A stretch of DNA of 64,000 nucleotides from Clavulina sp. PMI_390 (Eukaryota > Basidiomycota > Agaricomycetes > Cantharellales > Hydnaceae), in assembly GCA_015039315.1 (NCBI GenBank), contig WIDE01000007.1, positions 492,813-556,812 on the forward strand, given 5' to 3'. The position numbers and the translations under genes were made by a program. Within the stretch, counting starts at the first letter, position 1; each line of letters begins with the position of its first letter. The notes under the pieces were generated by a model, which was given only the letters and a program-made list of their open reading frames with translations, searched no databases and was not told where the DNA came from. Shown here piece after piece: positions 35,476 through 47,242 of the stretch.

Positions 35476-37180
35476 TCATGTAGCCATCGATCGCTTATTG
35501 GGACCTTTCCTTTTGAAAGCGGAGAGTTCCTTCTCCTTCTCAGCCTCAGGGATCTGGCAGGACTTTGCATCACGCCGATGGCGAAGTAAGGGATCCGCAC
35601 GCGAAAACGTCTTTTCGCAATATTCACATTTGAATTCGGGAGGTTCAAGCTCAGCCCATATCAGAAGATATTGGGTGAATATGGTAAGCTCTCTGCCAAG
35701 GCTGAGGTACTGGATGAGGGGATCAGATGGACGAGCGTCGCCATACTTAGAATAGAATAGATCCTTTGCTTTGTTGAAAGCGGAAACAGGCTGAGGGAAT
35801 TTCTCTGCAGCGTCTCCAGCCTTGGCGTAATACCGCTCGAGGATAGGAATCATCCAGTGGATAAGGAGCCATAGGTCAACACCTACAATGGCTGAAGCAT
35901 CAATATACAGCTGCTTCAGCAGAGGTGCCAGATGCGTGGTAAAGGTATGACGAGCCAGCTGCTTGGGATGGGGGATATCGCAGAACATGCATTCATCGAT
36001 AGATGTTGAACGTTGGAGAGTTTGATTTCGCCTGTTATTCGGGTTTGGATGGAGGGTCGTGACATATTCGCGGATCGTGTCCAAGCCAGCGAGACGGAGA
36101 CCGACGGTAACATCCAGATGGAAGGTGGGAGATGCAGGCTGCACCGCACGGCCGCCCACTTTGGCTTTTCCGTTTCTTTTCTGGACAGGGCGACTGTACG
36201 GTTTCGAGGAATCTGTCTTGGTCGCAAGAGAGCTAGTTTGACGGCCAGTTCCAGCAGAGCGCGCACGAGATTCAGCAAAGGGGCGGGGGCGAGGTTCAGC
36301 GGCGCGGCGAGGGTAGTGCCCAACGGTATCTTCGCCATCAGCGTATGCGTCCATATCATCCTCCCCAAGAACGTCGGCCGTGAGGTTTTGGGAAGTTGAA
36401 AAAGGAGGCTCGTTAGTATGCCCAACTGAGAATTTCTGATCCGACTGTGCCTCCTCGTCATCAGCTTCAGATTCAGCATCCATGTCATCTTCACTGCTGG
36501 AAAGGTCGGAATCCCTTTCCATTGCAGCAGAATAGTGAGAGCGAGAGGTTCGGGCGTAGGCATAAGACTGCGTAGCAGAGCGTTCACGAACACGAGCAAG
36601 CATATACTCATCGGTGAATTTGCTTTGCTCTTCGATGCATTGGACATTTCGCGCCCATCGTTCGCGTTCCTCCGGTGTGACTTCTGCTTCGGAGTCAGAG
36701 TTCGTATGAACAATTGAATCCTCATCCGGGTGTCTATAGGCGGGGCGTTCAATAGTCGGCCATGCGATGGTTGCGGAGTCGGGAACCCGGACGGGAGGTA
36801 GCTGATAGTCGAAAGTTGGATGAACGTTAAGTAACTGTGCAGCTGAGGGGAATTTTGCGGGCGTTCTCACCTCCAGAGACCCGCAGGAAGGGTGATCGCC
36901 GTTGGGGGTATCGGGGGGAGCAGAGCTTTGTTTGTTGTCACTGACCGATTCCTGGCCACTGCATGAGCACATGTATCAGTGTGTAGTTCGTGAAGAGTAG
37001 AGGGTAGGACTCACGAAGGATTATAAAGGGTCGTGGGCGATGCGAGTAAATCAGTTTGCCTGTTTGGCAAGATCGAGTATGAGGAGGTGCCTGCTGAGAC
37101 AAGAGAATAACATACGGGCCGACAGCATCGTACACACTCGCCGCTGGCTGGGCAGTACGGCTAATAGTCATTAGACTCAT
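35476..37180 (-). CDS. Acidic protein with one C-terminal C2HC zinc finger, probable transcription regulator
   Basis: The start is placed at 37180, not at an internal ATG at 36972, because two small upstream exons join in phase: MSLMTISRTAQPAASVYD... (from 37180) and TDLLASPTTLYNPSG (around 37065-37020), continuing into GQESVSDNKQSSAPP. The central part is acidic and Ser-rich (DLSSSEDDMDAESEADDEE). A basic, possibly nuclear segment follows (RPVQKRNGKAKVGGRA). The last exon ends with CEYCEKTFSRADPLLRHRRD followed by AKSC, a zinc finger with C-x2-C-x12-H-x6-C spacing, so the fourth ligand is Cys. A basic tail FKRKGPNKRSMAT ends at TGA 35478-35476. Target genes cannot be inferred. Confidence 0.78.
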
Positions 37181-37755
37181 AATCTTCGCCGAATGAGGAG
37201 GACGAGGTTCGAAGGTGAGAGATAGTGAAAGAGAGTGTCAACGCAATTTGAGGCGTTGTGGTGAAGGCGGGACGAAAAGAACACACAGAAGAAGGACCCC
37301 TTATATACCATGTGGTCAGATTTTGTTTAGCCTGGCCTCTCTTTGTGTTATCGACGACCGCAAGAGAGTTTATCATACTCCCATTGTCAAAGAATGGAGT
37401 AACTGGGCCGAACAAAAGTCCGCGAACAGCCTCGTTAAATCATGACGTACGCTTATGACCATTCAGTACAATTCTTAGGCGTGATCCAGATTGTTCTATC
37501 GATCAACGGCACGCCACATATCCACTCGTTGGGCCCCAGAGGCAACGTTACTGCAAGAATGCCATCAGCAACGGATCCTATAAGCAAAGCCATATCAGGC
37601 ATATAATTTGATTGAACAAGTGATTGGTCGCTGACAGTGGGCAACAAGTTGGTGGCAACACCATGTCAGAACGGCGATTCAGAAAAGAACCTAGAAGAAA
37701 TCATGCACAGAGGAGCGCGGTTACACATCCAGGATTCAAGACCCGGGCAGCGGCT
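37181..37755. other. Intergenic region between zinc-finger gene start and esterase 1 stop
   Basis: About 575 bases contain the zinc-finger promoter and the 3' flank of esterase 1. The open frames here (up to 111 residues) have no recognisable content. No gene is called. Confidence 0.55.
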
Positions 37756-40710
37756 TCACATCATCTGCAGTCGCGTCCACTCTGGACTAGCCATGAACTC
37801 AATTCCCTCCTTCCTCCAATCATCCGTAATCACTCGTGCCGTGTCCGCCTCTACACGCAACACGAGCTTATCCGAGCCATACCGTGGCCACGGCCATAGA
37901 TCTTTACCCTGGACGGAATCTATGCTACTATCACCGTTGGGGTTAAGATACCACGCGAAATTGATCCAGTAGTCCATCAGTTTTTCTGATACAGCCGCAT
38001 GTATCGGGTCAGTAGACGATGCGTCGAGGTATTCTCCTTGGACTTCATTTGAAACAGACAAGAGGATTAACAGATGGTAAGGAAAACTCAGAAGAGGGTC
38101 TAGAAAGAAGGTAATCACCATACGCAAGGTCGGAAGAATGTGACATCCCAAGGTTGGGCGGTACATTCGGGGCGCGTATTGCCAACTGGTATACGAATGC
38201 TGGATTCAGCGGGTCCTTCTTGCTGAGGGTGCTGAGGAACGCTCTCCTACCTGCCCCGAAACAACATCAGATGAAGCCTAAGACCTGTCCGCATATCCCC
38301 TCTTGCGGTAGCAAGATCGACTCACCACCTTCAAACATGCTATCACCGATCATTGCTGCTATCCGCTTATACTGGTTGTCGTCGCCGTAGAAGCGATGTG
38401 TGGGAGCCACACCATATAATTCGGGCTCAAAAGGACTACCTTGGCTAGGGTCGTCGGGGTATAGTGATAGAGCCTCTTCCATTGTTGATGCGAATGCGTT
38501 GTAATCGGACCTGGCAACGAAGCCTAAGGATGGAGATAGGAAGTTTGGGTAGGGCAGGCGCTTCCGTTCAGTAAATGGGCACATAAGTTGATGGTATGGC
38601 AGGAGAGTTCCTGCTCACCGTGAAAATAGTCCAGAATGCCCGTGGGAGATTGAATATTTTTTGGTGCGAACATGGTACCCTCATCCAGCATGGTCCCTAC
38701 GAGTGATATCAGATGATTAACAAAAGTGTGAAACTAACAACAGGCACCAGCGGGCTCGAGAAGTCGCAGACATATAACTGACCAATCAATATTGGGATAA
38801 CCGCAATTTTTCCATCCCGAACATTCTCTGCTGCCGTGCCATTGTGAAACCATCCGTCCTGAGCCCTATCGAAAGGTCTCATCCAATGCACCTCTTCAAG
38901 GTTGTTCCTCATCACATTTGCAGTGGCTTCAAGCAATCGCTCAGGTGGAACCTTGCGGAGACAATCCAATCTTTCCGCAGCTGTCGATCTTGATGATGAC
39001 AAAGAGAATTTGGAGGGCGTTTGAAGATACCAGTAAGGGAGGACCGACGTGATGGAGGCATAGGATGGTGGAGTGGGGCAGTCAAGTGTACGGAGGAGCA
39101 AGGCATATAGTCCGTCAGTTGCATTTGGGAAGCGATTCCCGTCGCTGGAGTTGATCATAAGCAAGGTTCAAATGACATCTGGGCGGATTGATGACGTACG
39201 CCATTGGAGCCCCGCTTTGCATTATGGCCCCTCGGAAAAGATTGAGGTCTTTTACAGCTTTCCCGCCATCTGCAAGTAGAAACGACCCGATGGAAATAGC
39301 GCCTGCTGATTGCCCAAAAACTGACGGCATTGGGTGATCAGCTACGGGAAAACCCATTGACTTCATTGAGTCATCGACTTACCGGTAACTTTATGCCGAT
39401 CGCCCCCAAATGCCCCGATGTTCCTCTGAACCCACTCTAGAACGGACTTCATATCATAGAAACCCGCGTTTATCGCCGTCTCCGCCGAATTGTCACTTTG
39501 CCTTGCCTCCTCCTGAGCGAGTGATTCGATATCAGAGGAGGCAAGAAAGCCAAAAGACGAGAGCCGGTAATTGAATGTGACAACAATGACGGGTTTGCCC
39601 TAAAGTCAGAAGGGAGGCAAGGTTAGATTCAGAGCTTAGATCGATTGTTCCACGCATTGATAGAGGTTGTAGTCATCTTGAGGCAGCTTGACGTACCTTA
39701 TTCGCACTATTTAAAACGAACTGCGTCGCATTGAATGATACACTTGACCCCTTCATCAGACCGCCCCCATAGAACCATACCATGACAGGGAGCCTTTCTC
39801 CCGGTTTTGTGAGAACTGAAGAAGGATTAGGAGGAACAAAGACGTTAAGATTCAGGCAGTCCTCTGACATAGCCCACTTTGGACGGGTTGGCGACTAGAT
39901 GGTGATGACGATATAAGTGACCAGTCGAATTGGCATACCGCGTGCAGCAGCGCAGACATCAATACGCACCGGTGATTGCAAGCACATCTTCCCAAACCTG
40001 TCTGACTTGTCCGCACCGGTATTTGATCGGTCGTCTCCAGCACCAACGACCACCGGCAGCTTGACGGGTTTTGCAAACCGCCTCCTCCCCGTAGGTGGCA
40101 TCGCATATCTGACGCCTAGCCACGCTTTGACACCGGACCATCGACACTCGATGCCCTGTATACGGGCCGTCCGATCAGGCAAGATGATAATAGGCCCAGT
40201 GCCTTCCGCTTCGCATAGTTTGAGATTGAGTTTTGGTTCATGTGGAGGACGGGCGAAGAGCCAGGAGTAAATGAAGGAGAGCCAGCTCGAGGCCCAGTGA
40301 GAAGAAGGGACTCGCAAGATTTCGACAGCATGTGGGTCATGATCGAAATCAGTGGAGGGTTTGCTATCGAGGTCGATACTGTGGGCTGTGGATACTGCCG
40401 AGGGGATGGGGGGATTTTGATAGGGCGTAGACGGTAGCTCGTATACAGGATATGGACGAGCGCCGCCATGGTTATTGAGCGCTTCTTTCACATCGTTGCC
40501 ATCTCCAAAGACAACCTCGTTTTCGTGAATAAAGGGCGCGCCCCTCTGGTCTTCTCGCCGGAGAGGAGACTTAGAGGTGCGTGTGTATGCGGTTTCGCGG
40601 AGCTTATCATAGTCATTAGTTTGGCCCCAGGAGATATAGATTGATATGGCAAGCAAGAGCGCAAGAACGAGACGTGTTTGGCCTAGCCAGCGCAAACTTC
40701 TGCGAGCCAT
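37756..40710 (-). CDS. Membrane-anchored carboxylesterase, type B, paralogue 1
   Basis: The N-terminus MARRSLRWLGQTRLVLALLL is a short basic stretch and a hydrophobic helix, suggesting a type II anchor or uncleaved signal. After a disordered linker of about 160 residues the alpha/beta-hydrolase domain begins ([31 protein letters not shown]). SEDCLNLNVFVPP and WFYGGGLMKGSS (oxyanion region) follow. The nucleophile is in [12 protein letters not shown], the acid is probably in the GTMLDEGTMF segment, and the histidine in MSHSSDLAY. The end EWTRLQMM reaches TGA 37758-37756. About nine exons. The fold covers lipases and carboxylesterases; the substrate is unknown. Paralogues at 58606 and 62572 share intron positions. 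Confidence 0.88.
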
Positions 40711-41176
40711 ACCGACCCTCTGAGAGATAGAAGTAGTTCACTTTGCGCACCAATGGGCGGTGCGGCCACAGGCATGTTTTTGCTATCATGGTGCTATCTA
40801 GTCCCATATTTGAGATTTTGTGGGCGGTCCCGCTCAGCTTGAGCGAAGGAATACCAACTGTACGGGGAAGGGACCTCGGTGAAAACAAGGCCAAACTGCG
40901 GCCAACAACCAACCCGCCCTTGGTAGTGCGATAGAAATTGGGAACGTGGAAACCCGGCCCTAATGCGCAGCACCAGAAAACTGCAGTCTGGAGCCATATC
41001 TGGCATCAGGACAAGAGCAGATGATTAACCAATATTTTCGTACTGGGGACACAGGCAAATATTATTTTCACAAGTGGCTTGACTTCAGTATTGCCTCTTC
41101 AACCGTATCTGGAGGGCCACTTCTCAGTCAAATGATGGATAAAACCACAATATGACGCGTTGTTGAAAGATCCCCT
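40711..41176. other. Intergenic region between esterase 1 start and F-box-like 2 end
   Basis: About 466 bases contain the esterase 1 promoter. No clear TATA box or gene is seen. Confidence 0.5.
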
Positions 41177-42869
41177 TCAGTCACTGTAGGCGTAAAACGG
41201 CCTATTCAGGGGTGCAAGATCGATGTGACGACTCTTGAGATCCTTTGAGATGCCAATCTACCAAAACAAGGGTATTCAATCAGTGATCAATGGAGGGCTG
41301 AGAGCGAGATGAATCCAGGGACAAACCTCTTGGAGTTGCCCAGCCTGTATCAAATGATTGCGAACATCGTCGGGCACTGGGTCTGGCAAAATCAAACGTC
41401 TCATAAACCCCTTCCTCGAAGCAAGAAACCTTGACCACTTCTGCACTTCCCAACTATCCACGGACAGGGTAGGCGATCCGGAAAAGCCTCCATGCCAAGG
41501 ACCAGGCATCAGGATAATCTCCTCAAGGTTGGGTAGTATTTTGAGTGGCGGAACATCAGTTGGATCCAACGAGGGTTTTCGTTCTAGATAGCGGACTATG
41601 TCTGAAAAGCTTGCAGCGTCGTGCACTGTGAGTGAAGTAATGTTTGCTGCCATTGGCGGGGACTGGTCATGGTTCCGGCAGCCCCAATGCATATTGGGAA
41701 ATTAGTTCGCTAGTAATCTTAACAAAGATGGAGCGGCTCACGATCATTGAAGGGATGACTTTATGCGCACTAGAGACTTCAATACGTGCAAGATTCGGAG
41801 CCTCGAGGGATTTCAGTAGAACCTCGAGACCTAACTGATTGTCCCATTCGAAACCGTGCAACCGTAGTGATTTTAAACCATTCATAGTACACCCATGCAT
41901 GTTCTCCGGCCATTGCGGAGGTGCCTCCCGCTGACGGTATAAGGACAAATGGGTGATAGATACGGGATCAGCCAAAAAGTTCACCAATTTCCCAAATAGC
42001 TCGGGAACAAGGCCCATGCCAAGATCTGTGATGCTGTTTGATCGTGCCAACAATGAAGCCTGTATGCCACAGCAGTGGAAGGTCACGAGATTGGGCATAT
42101 TGCTGAGATTTAACGTGACAGAGTGAGACTCGTCTGAGAACAGTGCTAGCTCAGACAAGCTTGGCATCGGGCATCCTAGTAGTGGGATAATCGCATTCTC
42201 CATCATCTCAGGCGAGATCGAATGCATTTTTATATGCAACTTTCCCAGTTGAGGAGCGAGCTCTGTAGCAAGCTGACACCGATGGATAAACGTGAACGGC
42301 TTGCGGGATTTGTACGAGGGTCCACGAGGGCACATTTCGCCATCCCAGGTCGGGGTGAAGTCTCCGTGGGCCGGATAATCAGCTTCTATAGGTACAGAGA
42401 TAGGCTGGTCTTTTGTTATCGAAGTCCAGCTACGGATCTTCTGGGGGGTCCAAACCCTCCAGTCCGCGTCCACAAACAAGTGAGGCATGCCTTGAATGGC
42501 TAACCTCCATTGGCGAGAAATTTCACGGAACCAATCGATTTTCCAGGTCTCCTTGGGCGTCTCTACTATCATTTTGATGACCGACTGGATGATTTCCAAT
42601 GGAACTCCCTCGATAGGCGCTAACGAAGCAGTCAAAATACTCTGAGCACGTAGCAGACGAGCATGCCCTTCGGTCGCATGGTCCTCTATCCTTTTTATTG
42701 AACTTGTAATATCATCCAATGACTCCCTAGTGGAAGATCGTAGAATTTCACGTTCAGGCCCAGATGCGGAGAAGATATGAGGGGTTGGGGGAGCTGCCGC
42801 CAAAAGCGCGGAGATAAGCTGATCTCGTGCTTCGTAGTAGGCAGTCCACAAACTTTCGTCGACCAGCAT
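41177..42869 (-). CDS. F-box-like protein, paralogue 2
   Basis: The architecture matches paralogue 1: exon 1 42869-41742, exon 2 from about 41690 to 41330, and a terminal exon ending at TGA 41179-41177. The start MLVDESLWTAYYEARDQL, the core APIEGVPLEIIQSVIKMIVE, EISRQWRLAIQGMPHLFVDA and repeat-like strands (LSLYRQREAPPQ, SLRLHGFEWDNQ) align with the others. The terminal exon encodes IGISKDLKSRHIDLAPLNR, equivalent in position to the last exons of paralogues 1 and 3. All frames are open. It is closer to paralogue 3 than to paralogue 1 (shared IEADHP/IEADYP, LFVDADW). The probable role is SCF substrate recognition; the target is unknown. Confidence 0.8.
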
Positions 42870-43432
42870 GTTCAGTACTTGCTCTTTGGTGGATGAGGAG
42901 GCAGGTTATTACACGACCCAGTCTCCCACAGCTTTGATCTTCAGGCTGGAGCGTGACAGTCACTCTGCAATGCCGTTCATCTTCAATTGACCACCCTTTG
43001 CTTCTACAGTAGAGAGCCTCAATGGATAGACGAAACTCGCTTTCCGCCGCAATTCTGCACGAGACGCAGGGGGCATTGAAGAAGAGGCATAATGGTAACG
43101 GGGCCAAAATCTGGCGGTTACCCAAGCATCAGTCTGATGCATGATTCATCCATATTCCCGTTGCTTGATGGAAGCAACTCGATGACAGACAGAGAATCCC
43201 ATCGACTCAGGCCTGAGACGATTTATTGGGATAGCTGAACGTTCGATTTCATTGAGAGCAACTCTAATTCTATTATGTAACATCACTGCAAGGCATGGTT
43301 GTACTGGTGGTGATGGGCGTCTTACCAAAAGGTAATATCAAAGACTTCAAGCTTTAGTTTCAAATGGCTATTAGCATCCCTGTCGCTTCTGAGTATATAA
43401 AAACACGGCGTAGCGCAGAAGTATTACACTCT
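42870..43432. other. Intergenic region between F-box-like 2 and 3
   Basis: About 560 bases hold the promoter of paralogue 2 and the 3' flank of paralogue 3. A TATATAAAAA match at about 43394 lies on the plus strand, with no plus-strand gene to serve. No gene is called. Confidence 0.5.
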
Positions 43433-45085
43433 TCAGTCGTTCTGACGCCAAACGGGCTGAGTGAATGGCACAAACTTGCGGCTGCGAGTCTCGATGCCCT
43501 CTGAAAGACCAATCTTCAACGAGAGGATATCAATTAGAGGCCCTCATAGGGCGATGGAACAAAATATGTGCCGCAACGAACCTCTTCGAGCTCTCCGGCT
43601 TGTATCAATTGATTGCAAATGTTCTTAGGTAGCGCTACCGGCAACATGAGTCGTTTCATACGACCTTTGCGCTGTTGAAGAAACCCTATGCATTGCTGGA
43701 CGTCCCAGTCATCTAGAGACGATAACTCCAACGAAGAGGATCTTAATAGCGAGGCTGTAACGACAATTTCTTTGAGGTTAGGAAGAAGTTGTGAAGGTAG
43801 AAGCGTCTAGCGAGGAGGTTATGTGCAAGCAATATATTATCTCTGAGAAAAGCGAAGCGTTGTTGACAATGAGTGTTGTGATATTTGCCGCCATTAGTGG
43901 TGTCTAATTGCATATCCCATGATCCAACAACGCAAAAGAGTATTAGGAATCTAACATGTGTGAACACCTTGTTAGTGTGAAAAGACTCACCATAATAGAG
44001 GGGATAAAGTTTCCAGCGGTAGAAATCTCGAGGGAGGTAAGACTGGGAGCGTCAAGGGCCTGGGCTAGTTCCTGCAGGGCCGGTCGATCTCCCCAAGTAA
44101 AGCCATGTAGCCGCAGTGATGTCAGATGTTCCATTACGTAGGCGAAAGGATTCACCGACCATTGTGATATTGGTTCTGGTTGACGGTAGAGAGACAGGTG
44201 AGTGAGGGTTGTCGGGTCAGCGAAATTATCGAACACTTTCCTGATCAGCTCAGGATCGAGGCCCACGCCTAAGTTTGTGATGTTACTCGATGGTACTAGC
44301 GATGCGGGTTGTATTCCGCAGCAGTGGAAGGTGGAGAGATTGGGCATATTTCCCATAGGAAATGTGATGGTTTGAGAGTCGCCAGAGAATATCACTAGCT
44401 CATAAAGGTTTGGTAGTGAGCATGCCAATAGTGGGGTAATGGCTTGTAGTGTGCCGAGCTGAAGGGCTAGCTCTGCAGCAAGCTGACATCGCTTGACGAC
44501 ATTGAACGGTTTGAGGGGACTCAACGGGGGCTCGCGAGGACATATTTCCGTTTCTAGGCCCCATGAAGGAAGGCTTTCTTGGGAGGCCGGATGATCAGCT
44601 TCTATAGACGCAGATACAGGCTGACACCTTGCTAAGGATGCCCAGCCGCGGATCTTGTTGGCAGACCAATATTTCCAGTCAGCATCCACAAACAAGTGAG
44701 GCAAGCCTTGAATGGCTAACCTCCATTGGCAGGAGATATCACGGAACCAGTCTATACGTGACGTCTGATGGGACGAATCCACGATTATATTAATGATGGA
44801 TTGCAGGAGTTCCAAGGGAAGGCCTTCAACAGGCGCCAATGAAGCAGTGAAGAGATTTTGGGCCTTTTGCAGACGAGAACGCGCGTTAGTCATAGACGCT
44901 TCTATCCTTTCAATCGAACGGTCGAGGTGATCCATAGATGATCGAGTGGATGAGCGCAGAGTCTCGCGGTCAGGCCCAGAAACCGATAGGATGTGAGGTG
45001 CTGGTGGGGTTGCGCTAAGGATGGTGGCGATTAGATTCTCCTGTGCTTCGAAATACGTGGCCCATATAGACTCGTCGGCGAGCAT
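43433..45085 (-). pseudogene. F-box-like protein, paralogue 3, frameshifted in exon 2
   Basis: Exon 1 (45085-43991) is fully open and starts MLADESIWATYFEAQENL, with the core APVEGLPLELLQSIINIIVD. Exon 2 opens TPLMAANITTLIVNNASLF, colinear with paralogue 2 (PPMAANITSLTVHDAASF). The frame then shifts near 43797-43802 and the matching continuation (LLPNLKEIVV, DDWDVQQCIGFLQQRKGRMK) is in another frame; left unshifted, it stops soon after. The last exon (IGLSEGIETRSRKFVPF) and its splice site are preserved to TGA 43435-43433. Either this is a young pseudogene, a truncated functional protein, or a one-base assembly error. The longer frame extending upstream to 45259 is rejected because 45085 matches the paralogues' start. 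Confidence 0.7.
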
Positions 45086-45242
45086 CTGAGTGATTTCCCG
45101 TTTTTTTTTGGTAGATCCAGGATAGAAGCGCCTTATCACGACAACCGTGGTCACCTCACAGCTTTTGGGTCTTATTGACAAAAACGTGACCGTGACCGTC
45201 ACACAAGTTGTCATCGACGTCATCCCTCGACCTCTCTCAACT

Positions 45243-46389
45243 ATGGACTTCATTCTCAACCTACTTCCTTACGTCTTCAACAGCGGAGGCCCCAACAGGA
45301 CACCTGGACAACAGAAAGAATTCGCAAGTTCATATGGGCGATTCAAGCCCACGTACTATCCCTACCCTTGGCCGCCGAGGAATGATGATGAGGCACAGAG
45401 GTCTGAGAACTTCTGAATCGGCACTCCAGATCGCTGGGACTAAATTTACGGCTATTTGATCTGCAGGCTCTATAATCACATTCGTACAGTGGCTTGGGTA
45501 TGAAGTCTGTTCTTGCGGCATGGTGCTGCTTCTTACTACGTTTCAACATAGTATCTGGATGCCATTCCATATCTATCCCAAGCTGGGCTCCCGCTACGGG
45601 TGAATATGCTTTTCGCAGTTTTCATGACTAGAGGGATCACCCTACTAATCATAACGTGAACCCTCATGACACTAGGTTGGGGTCGACGACATTATTGGGG
45701 CTATTCCCTTCTATGGTGATTTCGCTGGAGTCATACTCGCGGCGTATATGGTTGTATTGTGCTGGATATTTGGCACTCCGAGTGATATACTCGTCAGAAT
45801 GGTACGCTTCTGCCAAAGGGGGATTTTGCCAATTCACCCCAGGTGCATCACGGAACGGTCACTGAAAGCAATTTCTACTTGCATCAGATCATCAACACTA
45901 TCATTGACGGCTTAATCGGCATTGTGCCTTTCCTTGGAGATGTACTCGACACCTTGTTCAAGTCGAACCTGCGGAATCTAGCGCTATTAGAGGTACTTCC
46001 CACTTGACTGGTGACGTGTCATGAGGAGCGTTGGTTTATATTCTTCGTTTCATGCGATAGGACTGGCTTCTAAAAGGCGAACACCGGTACAACATCCAAG
46101 TGACGCCATCTGACGAATTCCTGCCCCGAAAAAGCAGCGCAAAAGCCAAACCCAAGCCAAGTGGAGGCGGCTTTTTTGGGTTTGGCAGCAGTGGCGGTTC
46201 TTCCCAGAATACTAGTATGTGCAGTCTCTTACAACGGGGTTTCATACTGACGTGTTGGATGTGACCCTCAATGCATACTGTGTAGATGGCGCCAATGGCT
46301 CTTCAAGCGCAACTGGTAGTGCTCCCCCGCCACGTGGGACATATCGTTTCAACCGAGCAGATCTTGATACAAACCTCGACCTAGACTAG
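45243..46389 (+). CDS. DUF4112 membrane protein
   Basis: Exons can be chained from MDFILNLLPYVFNSGGPN (45243), through RLYNHIRTVAW and YLDAIPYLSQAGLPLR, to VGVDDIIGAIPFYGDFAG, VILAAYMVVLCWIFGTPS and NIIIDGLIGIVPFLGDVLD plus FKSNLRNLALLE. The two hydrophobic blocks, each with an IP(F)xGD motif, are the signature of DUF4112, a small fungal and bacterial membrane-protein family without known function. The C-terminal part is soluble, Gly/Ser-rich (SGGGFFGFGSSGG) and ends RFNRADLDTNLDLD before TAG 46387-46389. It is divergent from F-box-like 3, with 157 bases between starts. Confidence 0.85.
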
Positions 46390-47033
46390 TATGACCGCGA
46401 ATATCCGAGACGTCAATATTCGATTCAGCTGATTTAGTGGTTGTCGCTGCCATACTCACATACACGCCTCATGGTTAGCTATCAGCATCGGCTTTGCGGT
46501 TATGCAATATTTTGTCATTCATGAGGTTAGCCGTGTAAGGTTTCAGCTCACTTATGCCAGTCTCTATCCAAGTCCGCCCCTCGTAACTCTTTGAGCGCAT
46601 TTTGATGCACGGTCGTGCGAGCTTCTTGTGACTCATACACAGTACTGCTTAAACTTCCGTTCATGACTCTATGCATTATCGACCCCCTAAACGGCGCCAC
46701 TAACCAGTTCTCAGGCTTATCGAGTGGCTCACCACGTTTAGGTGTGCTTGTTTGCCACCTGGCTGTGCGGTCAAAACTCTGACACTCATTTTTTCACAAA
46801 TATCAGCCATCCGCGCACGCGCATCCTTTCTCTATCACGTCGCTCTTTTTTTGGTATTTAACAGCCGCCGGAGCTTCGAGGCTCGTGCCCCTGGATGTCA
46901 AAACGCCGCTTCCACGACGCCACGCTTCAATCTCATACTTATTTTGTGCTCTCCGTTTCCCTCTCGCGATCTCGTGAATGAGAAATACACACGCGCTTGC
47001 CGCATGAGGGCTTGATGGTGGCCAACAGCGGCT
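46390..47033. other. Gene-poor intergenic stretch, left part
   Basis: No frame with recognisable content or convincing splice structure is seen on either strand. This is the start of the longest sparse interval in the window, running to 51.3 kb with only small genes in it. Confidence 0.55.
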
Positions 47034-47242
47034 ATGGATTCTCCGCCAATGCCTTCTCAGCAAGCCTACCACTCAGCCGCCGCAACCCCAATCTTGAGCA
47101 CACACCCACACACAGCTCCCTCTATCGGTGAGCAAACTGTCAGGATCGCGCGGTGCCGCTCGCTCATGTTCATCTTCAGCCAGTAGCCGCACCATACCTC
47201 GAATTCCCTGGACCACCAATGCTGCGTGACGTTAGACGATAG
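47034..47242 (+). CDS. Candidate small two-exon ORF, unrecognised
   Basis: An ATG at 47034 opens MDSPPMPSQQAYHSAAATPI and continues Thr/His/Pro-rich. A GTGAGC donor follows 47127 and a CCAG acceptor precedes 47184. Joining these in phase gives VAAPYLEFPGPPMLRDVRR and TAG at 47240-47242, 50 residues in all. The composition is protein-like and resembles the N-terminal part of a longer regulator, but I find no continuing exon. It may be a real short protein, the first part of a gene whose later exons I missed, or chance. Confidence 0.3.

Noticed and set aside
45086..45259. 58-residue N-terminal extension of F-box-like paralogue 3
   Set aside because: Both paralogues begin at the position equivalent to 45085, and the extension overlaps the start of the divergent DUF4112 gene.
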